Below are positions 22,216-31,641 of a DNA stretch of 64,000 bases, piece by piece. The stretch is from Flavobacterium sp. (GTDB lineage Bacteria; Bacteroidota; Bacteroidia; Flavobacteriales; Flavobacteriaceae), in the NCBI GenBank assembly GCA_024644655.1, contig JAHEHJ010000005.1, positions 30,568-94,567 on the forward strand. Direction: 5' to 3'. The notes under the pieces were generated by a model. It was not told the DNA's origin. It saw nothing but the letters and a program-made list of their open reading frames with translations, and ran no database searches. Each line of letters begins with the position of its first letter. Within the stretch, counting starts at the first letter, position 1. Made by a program: the position numbers and the translations under genes.

Positions 22216-23847
22216 ATGATTACTGTTAATGATATAGCCGTTGAATTTGGCGGTACTACTCTTTTTAGTGAGGTTACTTTTGCTATAAATGAAACCGATA
22301 AAATCGCCCTAATGGGCAAAAATGGTGCTGGAAAATCAACATTGTTAAAGATAGTTGCTGGCCAAAATAAACCATCGCGTGGATCAATCTCAGCTCCCAA
22401 AGAAGCAGTAATTGCATACTTACCTCAACATCTTTTAACAGCAGATGATTGTACTGTTATGGAAGAAACGTCTAAGGCTTTTGCTGAGGTGTTCCAAATG
22501 AAAGCTGAAATAGATGAAATCAACGAACAGTTAACCATTCGTACCGATTATGAAAGTGATGACTACATGAAGCTCATCGAAAGAGTTTCTGAAGTAAGTG
22601 AGAAATACTATTCTATTGAAGAGGTAAATTATGAAGCGGAAGTAGAAAAAGTGTTGAAAGGATTAGGATTCGAAAGGGAAGATTTTAACCGACCTACCAA
22701 AGAGTTTTCTGGAGGTTGGCGCATGCGCATCGAATTAGCCAAGATTCTTTTGAAACAACCGGATTTGATATTATTAGATGAGCCTACTAATCACTTAGAT
22801 ATGGAAAGTATTCAATGGTTAGAAGAGTTTCTTATCAATCAGGCTAAAGCCGTTATGGTCATTTCTCACGATAGAGCCTTCGTTGATAATATAACAAACC
22901 GTACTATAGAAGTTACGATGGGTAGAATTTACGATTACAAAGCTAAATATTCTCATTATTTGGAATTGCGTAAAGACCGGAGAGCACACCAACAAAAAGC
23001 TTATGACGAACAGCAAAAAATGATTGCTGAAAATATGGAGTTTATTGAACGTTTTAAAGGAACCTATTCAAAAACACTTCAAGTACAATCTCGAGTAAAA
23101 ATGTTAGAGAAATTGGAAATGGTTGAAGTAGATGAAGTGGATACTTCTGCTTTGCGACTAAAATTTCCGCCCTCACCTAGAAGTGGACAATACCCTATAG
23201 TAGTAGAACATTTAACTAAAACCTATGGAGACCATGTGGTATTCAATAATGCCAATATGGTAATTGAAAGAGGACAAAAAGTAGCCTTTGTTGGGAAAAA
23301 TGGGGAAGGAAAATCTACCATGATTAAAGCTATGATGAAGGAAATAGACTTTGACGGGAAACTAGAAATAGGACACAATGTACAAATTGGCTACTTCGCT
23401 CAAAATCAAGCTGCTTTGTTAGATGGTGAGATTTCTGTTTTTGAAACCATAGACCGTATTGCTGTTGGGGATATCCGAACTAAAATTAAAGACCTTTTAG
23501 GGGCCTTTATGTTTGGTGGTGATGATGTCCAAAAGAAAGTGAAAGTGCTGTCTGGTGGTGAACGAACTCGTTTAGCAATGATAAAATTGTTATTGGAGCC
23601 CGTTAACGTATTAATTCTTGATGAGCCTACCAATCACTTGGATATGAAAACTAAAGACATCATCAAAGACGCCTTAAAAGATTTTGATGGCACACTTATA
23701 TTAGTTTCACACGATCGTGATTTCTTAGACGGATTAGCCGAAAAAGTTTTTGAATTTGGACACAAACGAATCAAAGAACACTTTGAGGATATCAAAGGAT
23801 TCCTAGAGTACAAAAAAATGCAACACCTCAACGAAATAGAAAAATAA
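22216..23847 (+). CDS. ABC-F family ATP-binding cassette protein
   Basis: Two NBDs: GKNGAGKSTLLKI / FSGGWRMRIELAKILL, GKNGEGKSTMIKA / LSGGERTRLAMIKLLL; no TM segments. Confidence 0.95.
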   Translation: MITVNDIAVEFGGTTLFSEVTFAINETDKIALMGKNGAGKSTLLKIVAGQNKPSRGSISAPKEAVIAYLPQHLLTADDCTVMEETSKAFAEVFQMKAEIDEINEQLTIRTDYESDDYMKLIERVSEVSEKYYSIEEVNYEAEVEKVLKGLGFEREDFNRPTKEFSGGWRMRIELAKILLKQPDLILLDEPTNHLDMESIQWLEEFLINQAKAVMVISHDRAFVDNITNRTIEVTMGRIYDYKAKYSHYLELRKDRRAHQQKAYDEQQKMIAENMEFIERFKGTYSKTLQVQSRVKMLEKLEMVEVDEVDTSALRLKFPPSPRSGQYPIVVEHLTKTYGDHVVFNNANMVIERGQKVAFVGKNGEGKSTMIKAMMKEIDFDGKLEIGHNVQIGYFAQNQAALLDGEISVFETIDRIAVGDIRTKIKDLLGAFMFGGDDVQKKVKVLSGGERTRLAMIKLLLEPVNVLILDEPTNHLDMKTKDIIKDALKDFDGTLILVSHDRDFLDGLAEKVFEFGHKRIKEHFEDIKGFLEYKKMQHLNEIEK

Positions 23848-23855
23848 GTTCGTAA

Positions 23856-24776
23856 TTACTTGGTTTTTATTTCCATTAATGAAGTGTTTGGACGGGTTGC
23901 TTTTACAGGTTTCCCATCTTTAGTGCTGATAATAACCACACCTTTTTTTCCTTTTTCACCATACAATTCGACTGCTTTTTCTTGTTGTAGAATAGTTATA
24001 GATTCTATGTTCTGTTGGTTTAATGGGGTGTATGGACTTGTAGGATTGGGACCAAACAATTGCTGTTCTGTATAATAAATCCCGTTGATTATATACAAGG
24101 GATCATTCAATACTTCAATAGATTCTGCATCACTTAAATCCAAGTGTTCAAGCTCTTTTTTAGCGACTACTTCATCATCAATCACAACTAAAGGAGCCTC
24201 TTTATGAATCATTTTGGCTTTGTTTTCTTTACCTACAAATACTTCTACATTTTTACGATTTGATACAACTTCTGCTGAAGAGTTTGCATTGGACCAGGTG
24301 CTAGTTGTAAAAGGAGCAGCAGTAATGTATGCCCCAGCTTGATTACTAGAGATACTATCGGTTTGGTTTGTACTAATCCGAATTTCGTCATCATTTAAGG
24401 CAACGGGCTTGTCCGATTTCAATTGTTGTTTTAAAATTTCAGTTGCGTTTTCTTTTAATACAGGATGTGCTTGGTCTGAAGTAACGAGTTCTTCATGGTT
24501 CGAAGATTCTGTATGAGTAGGAGCGCTTACAGTAGGTTGATTGGGTACTATTGTTTTGGAATTATCCGTAGCAATAAATTGGTAACCTATAGAAGCAAGC
24601 AACAATATAGATGCAGCTACAGCCCATTTTTTCCAAAGTATCTTTTCGTTCTTCAACGTATCTTGATCTAACTTTTCTTCGACACGGTTCCAGACTTTGT
24701 CCATCGAAGCAAAATGAGGCGTTTCAGCATGATCTGCTGCCGCTTTGATTTGATTGAATATATCTTTATTTTCCAT
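23856..24776 (-). CDS. Anti-sigma-factor-like single-TM protein with C-terminal TonB-plug-like segment
   Basis: Cytoplasmic N-terminus, TM (WAVAASILLLASIGYQFIA), C-terminal DAESIEVLNDPLYIINGIYY...IESITILQQEKAVELYGEKGKKGVVIISTKDGK. Confidence 0.65.
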   Translation of the reverse strand: MENKDIFNQIKAAADHAETPHFASMDKVWNRVEEKLDQDTLKNEKILWKKWAVAASILLLASIGYQFIATDNSKTIVPNQPTVSAPTHTESSNHEELVTSDQAHPVLKENATEILKQQLKSDKPVALNDDEIRISTNQTDSISSNQAGAYITAAPFTTSTWSNANSSAEVVSNRKNVEVFVGKENKAKMIHKEAPLVVIDDEVVAKKELEHLDLSDAESIEVLNDPLYIINGIYYTEQQLFGPNPTSPYTPLNQQNIESITILQQEKAVELYGEKGKKGVVIISTKDGKPVKATRPNTSLMEIKTK

Positions 24777-25314
24777 GTTGTTTTGCGCTTTGATAGTATA
24801 GGTTGTTTACTAAATCTTTTAATTTGGTTTTTGCTACATTCAATTGGGATTTTGAAGTGCCCTCTGATATTTGAAGCATTTTAGCAATCTCTTTATGTCC
24901 ATAGCCTTCTATTACAAATAAATTGAAGATGGCTTTACATCCCTCCGGTAATTGTTGTACCAACAGAAGCAAGTCGGCTTCTTCTAATGTAGTGTCGACA
25001 TCACTTTGGGGTTGTAGTGTAAATGGGGCTTCTTCCAAATATAAATTGAAATTTACATTGCGTTTCAATTGCAACAAACAATGGTTAACCGTTATTTTTC
25101 GTGCCCATGCTTCAAAAGCCCCCCATTCTTTTAATTGCTCTATTTTTGTGAAGATGGTATAAAAGCTATCAGCTAAGATTTCTTCGATTTCTTCTTCTTG
25201 TTTCAAGTAGCGTTTGCAACATCGATAGAGCTTTGGCGCCATGTATTCGTATACCTGCCGTTGCGCATCTCGATGCTTCTTTTTACACGATATAAGTAGT
25301 TGTTCTGTAATCAC
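24766..25314 (-). CDS. RNA polymerase sigma-70 family (ECF) factor
   Basis: Sigma region 2 (AYMAPKLYRCCKRYLKQEEEIEEILADSFYTIFTKIEQL) and region 4 (EGYGHKEIAKMLQISEGTSKSQLNVAKTKL). Confidence 0.93.
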   Translation of the reverse strand: MITEQLLISCKKKHRDAQRQVYEYMAPKLYRCCKRYLKQEEEIEEILADSFYTIFTKIEQLKEWGAFEAWARKITVNHCLLQLKRNVNFNLYLEEAPFTLQPQSDVDTTLEEADLLLLVQQLPEGCKAIFNLFVIEGYGHKEIAKMLQISEGTSKSQLNVAKTKLKDLVNNLYYQSAKQHGK

Positions 25315-25403
25315 AAGTTGGTTCTTTATATCTAAGAGTATTATTTTAGTAAAAAGGTTGGGAACACTTTTAAAAAAAAGTTTTTTTTTGAAGTGCTCTA
25401 TTC

Positions 25404-26225
25404 TTATGGGTTGATTATTTCTAATTTATAGAGTATGGATTCTAGGATTTCGGTATCGTTGTCTTCACATAAAATAAAAGTTAAACGGTTTGCTGAAGCT
25501 TCAAAAACAGTTAAGCCCTCTAATTTGTGTTGCTCTGTTATCAATTGAGTAAAGAGTACTTTTTTTTCAGGCCAATTCATACATCCAATAAAACTTCCTA
25601 ATAGTGCTCCATCCTCATATGTGGATTTGCTGTCTTCACAGGCTGCCAAAAAATATACGGTGTCCCCAACTAAAACCGCATCTGTAAAGGTAGCTTCCAC
25701 TCCTTGAATGGTTGGAAGGGATATAGATGTGAATACACTTTTTTTATCGTTTCGATTATAAACAAAAATACCATTCGTTCCACCTTTTCCATTGCCTCTT
25801 TGAAAAAAAGAATAGGATACATCATTCATTATGATTCCCTCAATATTCAGTTCGTCTTCATGTAATCCAATGGATTTACGTAACCTTTTGTAGATTTTAC
25901 TTAAGTCTTTTTCTACTATTTTTTTATTGCCTAAAGCATAGGATACTCTTTTGGTTCTGTTTGGAGTTGAGCCCGACCCTACTATATACAATTTGTGGTC
26001 AAATAATGTAATAGATTCAAAATCTGACTTTTCTTTTTTGGATAATCCTGCCGCACTGTCGTCATAAAGTTTAATTGTAGACAGGTGTTGGTTAGCAAGC
26101 TCATATCGATATAAATAGGTGCTGTTGTCTGAAATAATATATAAGGAGTCTTCCCAATATACTAATCCTGAAGCTGCTCCAATACCTTTTATCTCACAAT
26201 AGGGTTGTATGGGTAGTATATTCAT
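25404..26225 (-). CDS. Hypothetical beta-propeller-like protein (DUF6929-like)
   Basis: GIGAASGLVYWEDSLYIISDNSTYLYRY; repeated beta-strand pattern. Confidence 0.55.
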   Translation of the reverse strand: MNILPIQPYCEIKGIGAASGLVYWEDSLYIISDNSTYLYRYELANQHLSTIKLYDDSAAGLSKKEKSDFESITLFDHKLYIVGSGSTPNRTKRVSYALGNKKIVEKDLSKIYKRLRKSIGLHEDELNIEGIIMNDVSYSFFQRGNGKGGTNGIFVYNRNDKKSVFTSISLPTIQGVEATFTDAVLVGDTVYFLAACEDSKSTYEDGALLGSFIGCMNWPEKKVLFTQLITEQHKLEGLTVFEASANRLTFILCEDNDTEILESILYKLEIINP

Positions 26226-26300
26226 AATACAAATATAAACGGAACTAGGATATGTTGCTCCGATTAGCGACTAAAGTGTGTGAACCAACAGAAAACACCT

Positions 26301-26308
26301 TATATTTG
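26301..26308 (+). promoter_or_regulatory. TAnnTTTG -7 element of MATE gene
   Basis: TATATTTG inside the track-annotated N-terminus. Confidence 0.55.
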
Positions 26309-26327
26309 CGCTCCTAAAAAACTGTCC

Positions 26328-27710
26328 GTGACTATAGCACACTATACCAAAGAGTTTCGTTATAATATGCAATTGGCTTATCCCGTAATCTTGGGTATGC
26401 TAGGGCATACGCTTATAGGTATAGTAGATAATATTATGGTTGGCAAACTAGGCAGTACTGAGCTTGCAGCGGTTTCTCTTGGGAATAGCCTTATTTTTGT
26501 TGCGATGTCAATAGGAATTGGTTTTTCAACGGCTTTGACTCCTATAATTGCTGAAGCCGATGCAGAGCAAAACACTTCTAAAATTCGGTCAGCTTTTCAT
26601 CATGGATTATTTCTATGTACTCTATTAGGAATTCTATTGTTTGGTTTGGTCGTATTAGCCAAACCTGTAATGGAATTGCTTCACCAACCCCAAGAAGTAA
26701 TCGTGTTGGCCAAACCCTATTTGGATTGGGTAGCATTCTCCTTAGTGCCTCTTATTATTTACCAAGGCTACAAACAATTTGCCGACGGTCTTTCCATGAC
26801 CAAAATCTCCATGTATGCCATAGTGATGGCGAATATCGTTCACGTAATCATTAACTATGCCTTGATTTATGGAGTTTGGATATTTCCTAAAATGGGAATA
26901 TTGGGTGCTGGACTAGGAACCGTAATTTCCCGAATTGCCATGGTGGTATTTATGCATTTTATTTTGTCTCGGAAAGCACAATTAAGGCATTATTTTGAAG
27001 GGTTTAGTTTTGCTGAACTTCAAAAAAATATGATTCGAAAAATTGTGAATCTCGGATTGCCCTCTGCTATGCAAATGTTGTTTGAAGTGGTCTTATTTAC
27101 GACAGCCATTTGGCTTTGTGGTAATATTGGTAAAACAAGTCAAGCTGCTAATCAAATTGCACTGAGCTTAGCATCCATGACTTTTATGTTTGCCATGGGA
27201 CTAAGTGTGGTTTCTATGATTCGAATCAGTACCCAAAAAGGGCTGAATGATTTTAAACAAATGATTGTTGTAGCCCGTTCTATATTTCTTTTGGCTATCT
27301 GTATCGAAATAGTATTCGCCATCCTTTTTGTGGCATTACATCAAATATTACCGTATCTATTTTTAAATATGGACAATCAGGAACAGCTTCTAGATAACCA
27401 AGAAGTAATCCATATTGCAGCCCAATTACTTTTAGTGGCTGCCATATTCCAAATTTCAGATGGGATACAAGTTGTCGTTTTAGGGGCTTTGAGGGGACTC
27501 CAAGATGTGAAAATACCCATGTATATTACTTTCGTGGCCTATTGGATAGTAGGCTTCCCCATATCTTTTTATTTGGGTGAATATACCTCTTTAAAAGCGG
27601 TTGGGGTATGGATAGGGCTATTGGCCGGACTTACAGCTGCAGCAATACTGTTATATATCCGATTTCATTATCTAACCAAAAAATTGGTTCTTGAAAACCA
27701 TGGAAGTTAA
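26328..27710 (+). CDS. MATE family efflux transporter
   Basis: MQLAYPVILGMLGHTLIGIVDNIMVGKLGSTELAAVSLGNS; 12-TM pattern. Track start is 26280 (GTG); start 26328 (GTG) preferred because a TAnnTTTG promoter lies at 26301-26308. Confidence 0.9.
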   Translation: MTIAHYTKEFRYNMQLAYPVILGMLGHTLIGIVDNIMVGKLGSTELAAVSLGNSLIFVAMSIGIGFSTALTPIIAEADAEQNTSKIRSAFHHGLFLCTLLGILLFGLVVLAKPVMELLHQPQEVIVLAKPYLDWVAFSLVPLIIYQGYKQFADGLSMTKISMYAIVMANIVHVIINYALIYGVWIFPKMGILGAGLGTVISRIAMVVFMHFILSRKAQLRHYFEGFSFAELQKNMIRKIVNLGLPSAMQMLFEVVLFTTAIWLCGNIGKTSQAANQIALSLASMTFMFAMGLSVVSMIRISTQKGLNDFKQMIVVARSIFLLAICIEIVFAILFVALHQILPYLFLNMDNQEQLLDNQEVIHIAAQLLLVAAIFQISDGIQVVVLGALRGLQDVKIPMYITFVAYWIVGFPISFYLGEYTSLKAVGVWIGLLAGLTAAAILLYIRFHYLTKKLVLENHGS

Positions 27711-27771
27711 ATTGTAACTTCCAACTAACTCTTACGTATAATTACCGTATAATTTAAAAACAATATAAAAA

Positions 27772-28677
27772 ATGATACTTTCCATTATTATTGGTATAGT
27801 CTTAATTGTAGTGAGTATAACTCTTAAAAACAATGTTAATCCACTATCCAAGTATGCAAATAACTTTCGAATTCTAGGAGTAATTGTGATTCTTATTGGA
27901 TTAATGTCTTCCGTGTTTAAACAAATCGATGCGGGTAAAGTAGGTGTGAAGTCATTGTATGGAAATGTTCAACCCGATGTATTGGAGAGTGGTTTGCATA
28001 TGGTGAATCCCTTATTAGACATCACTATTTTTGATGTGCAAACACAAAACTATACCATGTCGGCCATTCATGGCGAAGGGGCACAGGAAGGGGATGATGC
28101 CATTCGTGTATTGTCAAACGATGGATTGGAAGTGGTAATTGACTTGACCGTATTGTATCGAGTTCTCCCAACAGAAGCACCTAAAATTTTGAAAGGTATT
28201 GGTCAAGATTATATTGATAAAATTGTGCGTCCAGTAACACGTACTCGTATCCGTGATAATGCCGTCTATTATGATGCTGTAGCCTTGTATTCAACCAAAA
28301 GAAATGAATTTCAACAACGTATATTTCAATCTATTGAAAAGGATTTCAAGTCTAGAGGATTAGTGTTAGAGCAATTGTTAATTCGTAACATTAATTTACC
28401 TACTTCTGTAAAAGCTTCTATAGAGAGTAAAATCAATGCGGAACAAGACGCCCAAAAAATGCAATTTGTGTTGCAGAAAGAAAAACAAGAAGCAGAGAGA
28501 AAAAGAGTAGAAGCTCAAGGGATAGCCGATTATCAAAGAATTATATCTACGGGTTTAACCGATAAGCAATTGCAATATGAGCAAATTAAAGCCCAAAAGG
28601 AAATTGCTACATCTCCCAATGCAAAGGTGATTTTTATGGGAAAAGGAAGTGCACCGGTTATCTTGTCTGATAAATAG
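27772..28677 (+). CDS. Prohibitin/SPFH-domain family protein
   Basis: N-terminal TM, DAGKVGVKSLYGNVQPDVLESGLHMVNPLLD, DLTVLYRVLPTEAP, C-terminal coiled coil. Confidence 0.92.
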   Translation: MILSIIIGIVLIVVSITLKNNVNPLSKYANNFRILGVIVILIGLMSSVFKQIDAGKVGVKSLYGNVQPDVLESGLHMVNPLLDITIFDVQTQNYTMSAIHGEGAQEGDDAIRVLSNDGLEVVIDLTVLYRVLPTEAPKILKGIGQDYIDKIVRPVTRTRIRDNAVYYDAVALYSTKRNEFQQRIFQSIEKDFKSRGLVLEQLLIRNINLPTSVKASIESKINAEQDAQKMQFVLQKEKQEAERKRVEAQGIADYQRIISTGLTDKQLQYEQIKAQKEIATSPNAKVIFMGKGSAPVILSDK

Positions 28678-28736
28678 TTTTTCCGTTTATTTGTGGCTCA
28701 AAAGTAATCCATTAGTACCCTTAAAATTAATATACC

Positions 28737-28964
28737 ATGCAATTACCAAAATTTGTATTAGCTGACAACTCGGATTTTCCAGATGATATCTTTGTAATTC
28801 ACCTTGATTTTCCTCGCTTTATTATCAATTTGAAAGATGATGAAGTAGAATTCATGGAAGACTTAGAAGGTGAAGACGAAACCGAACTAGAGGCTGAAAT
28901 GGAACATTTGATTACACTTGCAGGCGAATTTTATGACAAAGAAATGGAAGCATACGAGGAATAA
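28737..28964 (+). CDS. Small acidic hypothetical protein
   Basis: 75 aa, complete ORF between prohibitin gene and a terminator; Asp/Glu-rich C-terminus. Confidence 0.75.
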   Translation: MQLPKFVLADNSDFPDDIFVIHLDFPRFIINLKDDEVEFMEDLEGEDETELEAEMEHLITLAGEFYDKEMEAYEE

Positions 28965-28992
28965 ATTCCAATTTAATCCTTTATTATAGCAC

Positions 28993-29024
28993 AACGGCTT
29001 ACTGTATGAGTAAGCCGTTTTTAT
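28993..29024 (+). terminator. Rho-independent terminator
   Basis: AACGGCTTACT-gtatg-AGTAAGCCGTT, 11-bp perfect stem followed by TTTTATTTT; sits between converging genes. Confidence 0.9.
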
Positions 29025-29050
29025 TTTAAATTAATACTTGATGATAAAAG

Positions 29051-30136
29051 TTAACCTTTAAAATATTGATTGAGTAATTCTATCGCGGCTGCAAAAGGAG
29101 ATAGTTCGTTGCTTTGAACTGCTTTTTTGTAATTTTCTAAGGAGGCTGTAATAGCAGGATGCTGATAGAAATTGGTTTTCAATTGTTCATTGATGGTTTC
29201 CATCATCCAAAACTGATTTTGTTCCTGACGTTTTTCTTGGAAATACTGGTTTTTTGTTACCAGGTCCAAATAGGTTGCAATGGTCTCCCAAACAGCATCT
29301 ATACCTTCATGGGTTAGGGCACTACAGGTAGTAACCTTTGGCGTCCATCCCGAGTTTTTAGCCCGAAATAGATGTAATGCTCTATTGAATTCAGTTTTAG
29401 CCAAATTAGCTTTGGGAATATTATCACCATCCGCTTTATTAATTACAATGGCATCTGCCATTTCCATTATTCCCCGTTTTATCCCTTGTAATTCATCTCC
29501 AGCGCCTGATATTTTCAGTAATAAAAAGAAGTCTACCATGCTGTGTACTGCGGTTTCACTTTGACCAACTCCTACTGTTTCAATGATAATAGTATCAAAA
29601 CCAGCTGCTTCACAAAGGATGATGGTTTCACGGGTTTTACGCGCTACACCTCCTAAGGTCTCTCCAGATGCACTAGGTCGTATATAGGCGTTATTATTTT
29701 TAACCAATTCTTCCATACGCGTCTTGTCACCTAGAATACTGCCGTGTGAAACCGTACTACTAGGGTCTACCGCTAAGACTGCTACTTTTTTTCCTAATGT
29801 GGTAAGGTAAGTGCCAAAGGCTTCAATAAAAGTGCTTTTCCCTACACCAGGTACACCGGTAATCCCTATGCGAACCGATTGATTGGCTTTGGGCAAACAG
29901 GCCGTGATGATTTCATTGGCCTTCGATTGGTGTTGTGGACTGGTACTTTCTATTAACGTAATGGCTCTGCTTAAGGCCACTTTGTCGTGTGCCAATATCC
30001 CTTCAATAAGTTGGGCCGCACTAGGTTGTGCTTTGCGGTGTTGCACCACATGATCCATGGCAATAGAACTAATGGATTCCGGTTGCGGAATTCCCTCTTT
30101 TTCATGTAAAGCCGATTTTTTGTCTGCTGCTGCCAC
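29051..30136 (-). CDS. meaB: Methylmalonyl-CoA mutase-associated GTPase MeaB
   Basis: RIGITGVPGVGKSTFIEAFG, VAVLAVDPSSTVSHGSILGDKTRM, VETVGVGQSE, VINKADGDN. Confidence 0.95.
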   Translation of the reverse strand: MAAADKKSALHEKEGIPQPESISSIAMDHVVQHRKAQPSAAQLIEGILAHDKVALSRAITLIESTSPQHQSKANEIITACLPKANQSVRIGITGVPGVGKSTFIEAFGTYLTTLGKKVAVLAVDPSSTVSHGSILGDKTRMEELVKNNNAYIRPSASGETLGGVARKTRETIILCEAAGFDTIIIETVGVGQSETAVHSMVDFFLLLKISGAGDELQGIKRGIMEMADAIVINKADGDNIPKANLAKTEFNRALHLFRAKNSGWTPKVTTCSALTHEGIDAVWETIATYLDLVTKNQYFQEKRQEQNQFWMMETINEQLKTNFYQHPAITASLENYKKAVQSNELSPFAAAIELLNQYFKG

Positions 30137-30359
30137 GCGATGAATCTCTGGTTAGTTTTACAAATTTAGCAGAAAATATACGAGATACTATAGCCTTAGC
30201 TCATTTAAGTGAAATTGGAAAGGAATTTGTAACGGTGCAACAACCTATTTATTCCTAATAGTCATAGTCTTTTGTTATGATAATAAAGGTAAAAAATATC
30301 CAACTATACTGCAGTAGGAAGTATAAATCAGTTATTTTTGTCCCATTAAAATCACCATT

Positions 30360-31571
30360 GTGGCATCACCATCTTCGTTATTGGATCACAAATCAGAACT
30401 TGTTCAAAAAACGGTTTTTTCCATTTTATTTAGCATTAGTTTTGCGCACTTACTAAACGATTTAATACAAGCTGTAATCCCATCGGTTTATCCAATTCTT
30501 AAGGAAAGTTATCATCTTAGTTTTTCACAAATTGGTTTGATTACATTTGCATTTCAACTCACAGCTTCTATCTTCCAACCCTTTGTTGGTTATTATACGG
30601 ACAAGCATCCCAAACCTTTTTCTCAGGTGTATGGTATGCTGTTTTCCTTAGCAGGGATAGTGTCTATTTCCTATGCAACCAATTTTTATTGGATACTAGG
30701 GTCTGTGATGTTAATAGGAACAGGCTCTTCTATATTTCACCCCGAATCGGCTCGTATTTCTAATTTAGCATCAGGAGGGAAAAGAGGATTAGCACAATCC
30801 ATTTTTCAAGTTGGTGGTAATTTTGGAACGGCTTTAGGGCCTTTATTAGTTGCCTTAATCGTAGTGCCTTACAATCAAAAGCATATTCTATGGTTTGTTA
30901 TTGCGGCCCTACTAGGGGTTGCTATTATAAGTAAAATTGCTTTTTGGTATCGAGATCATTTGATTTTTAGAAAGCACAAAACGCCTCCTTTCATTGATAT
31001 GCATCAACTGCCTAAAAGAAAGGTGCAAATCTCTATTGCGATATTGCTTATCGTAATCTTCTCTAAGTTTTTTTATTCGGCTAGCTTATCAACCTACTAT
31101 ACATTTTTTATGATGGATAAATTTCATTTGACTATCAAGCAAGCCCAATTTCACATGTTTATTTATCTAATCGCCTATGCGGCAGGGACCATCTTGGGTG
31201 GGCCTTTAGGGGATAAAATTGGACGCAAATATGTTATATGGTTGTCTGTTTTTGGAGCTACACCTTTTGCCTTACTTTTGCCTTATGTGAATTTGTTTTG
31301 GACTGATGTGTTGATGATTGTAATCGGTATTATTATATCCTCTGCATTCCCAGCGATATTAGTATATGCCCAAGAATTATTGCCTAAAAAACTCGGTATG
31401 GTTTCGGGTTTGTTTTATGGTTTTGCTTTCGGTATGGGAGCGCTAGGTTCTGCTTTATTAGGAAAATTAGCTGACTATACATCTATTCAATACGTCTATC
31501 AAGTATGTTCCTTTCTTCCGTTAATAGGTATAATTTGTTATTTCTTGCCCAACCTAAAAAAGAAGGGATAA
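30360..31571 (+). CDS. MFS transporter, fosmidomycin-resistance (Fsr)-like
   Basis: SFAHLLNDLIQAVIPSVYPILKESYHLSFSQIGLITF; GPLGDKIGRKYVIWLS. Confidence 0.88.
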   Translation: MASPSSLLDHKSELVQKTVFSILFSISFAHLLNDLIQAVIPSVYPILKESYHLSFSQIGLITFAFQLTASIFQPFVGYYTDKHPKPFSQVYGMLFSLAGIVSISYATNFYWILGSVMLIGTGSSIFHPESARISNLASGGKRGLAQSIFQVGGNFGTALGPLLVALIVVPYNQKHILWFVIAALLGVAIISKIAFWYRDHLIFRKHKTPPFIDMHQLPKRKVQISIAILLIVIFSKFFYSASLSTYYTFFMMDKFHLTIKQAQFHMFIYLIAYAAGTILGGPLGDKIGRKYVIWLSVFGATPFALLLPYVNLFWTDVLMIVIGIIISSAFPAILVYAQELLPKKLGMVSGLFYGFAFGMGALGSALLGKLADYTSIQYVYQVCSFLPLIGIICYFLPNLKKKG

Positions 31572-31641
31572 GAGAAAACGTGAACCTCTCATTGTTTATG
31601 TGAGTGGAATCATTTATTTTTACTTTTCAATTGAATTATCT

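Noticed and set aside
22216-23847. ABC-F antibiotic resistance determinant
   Set aside because: Looks like a housekeeping-type ABC-F; no evidence in sequence for a resistance role.
29051-30136. Toxin or defence GTPase
   Set aside because: Motifs match MeaB chaperone GTPase; a cobalamin adenosyltransferase also in the window fits ordinary B12-dependent metabolism.
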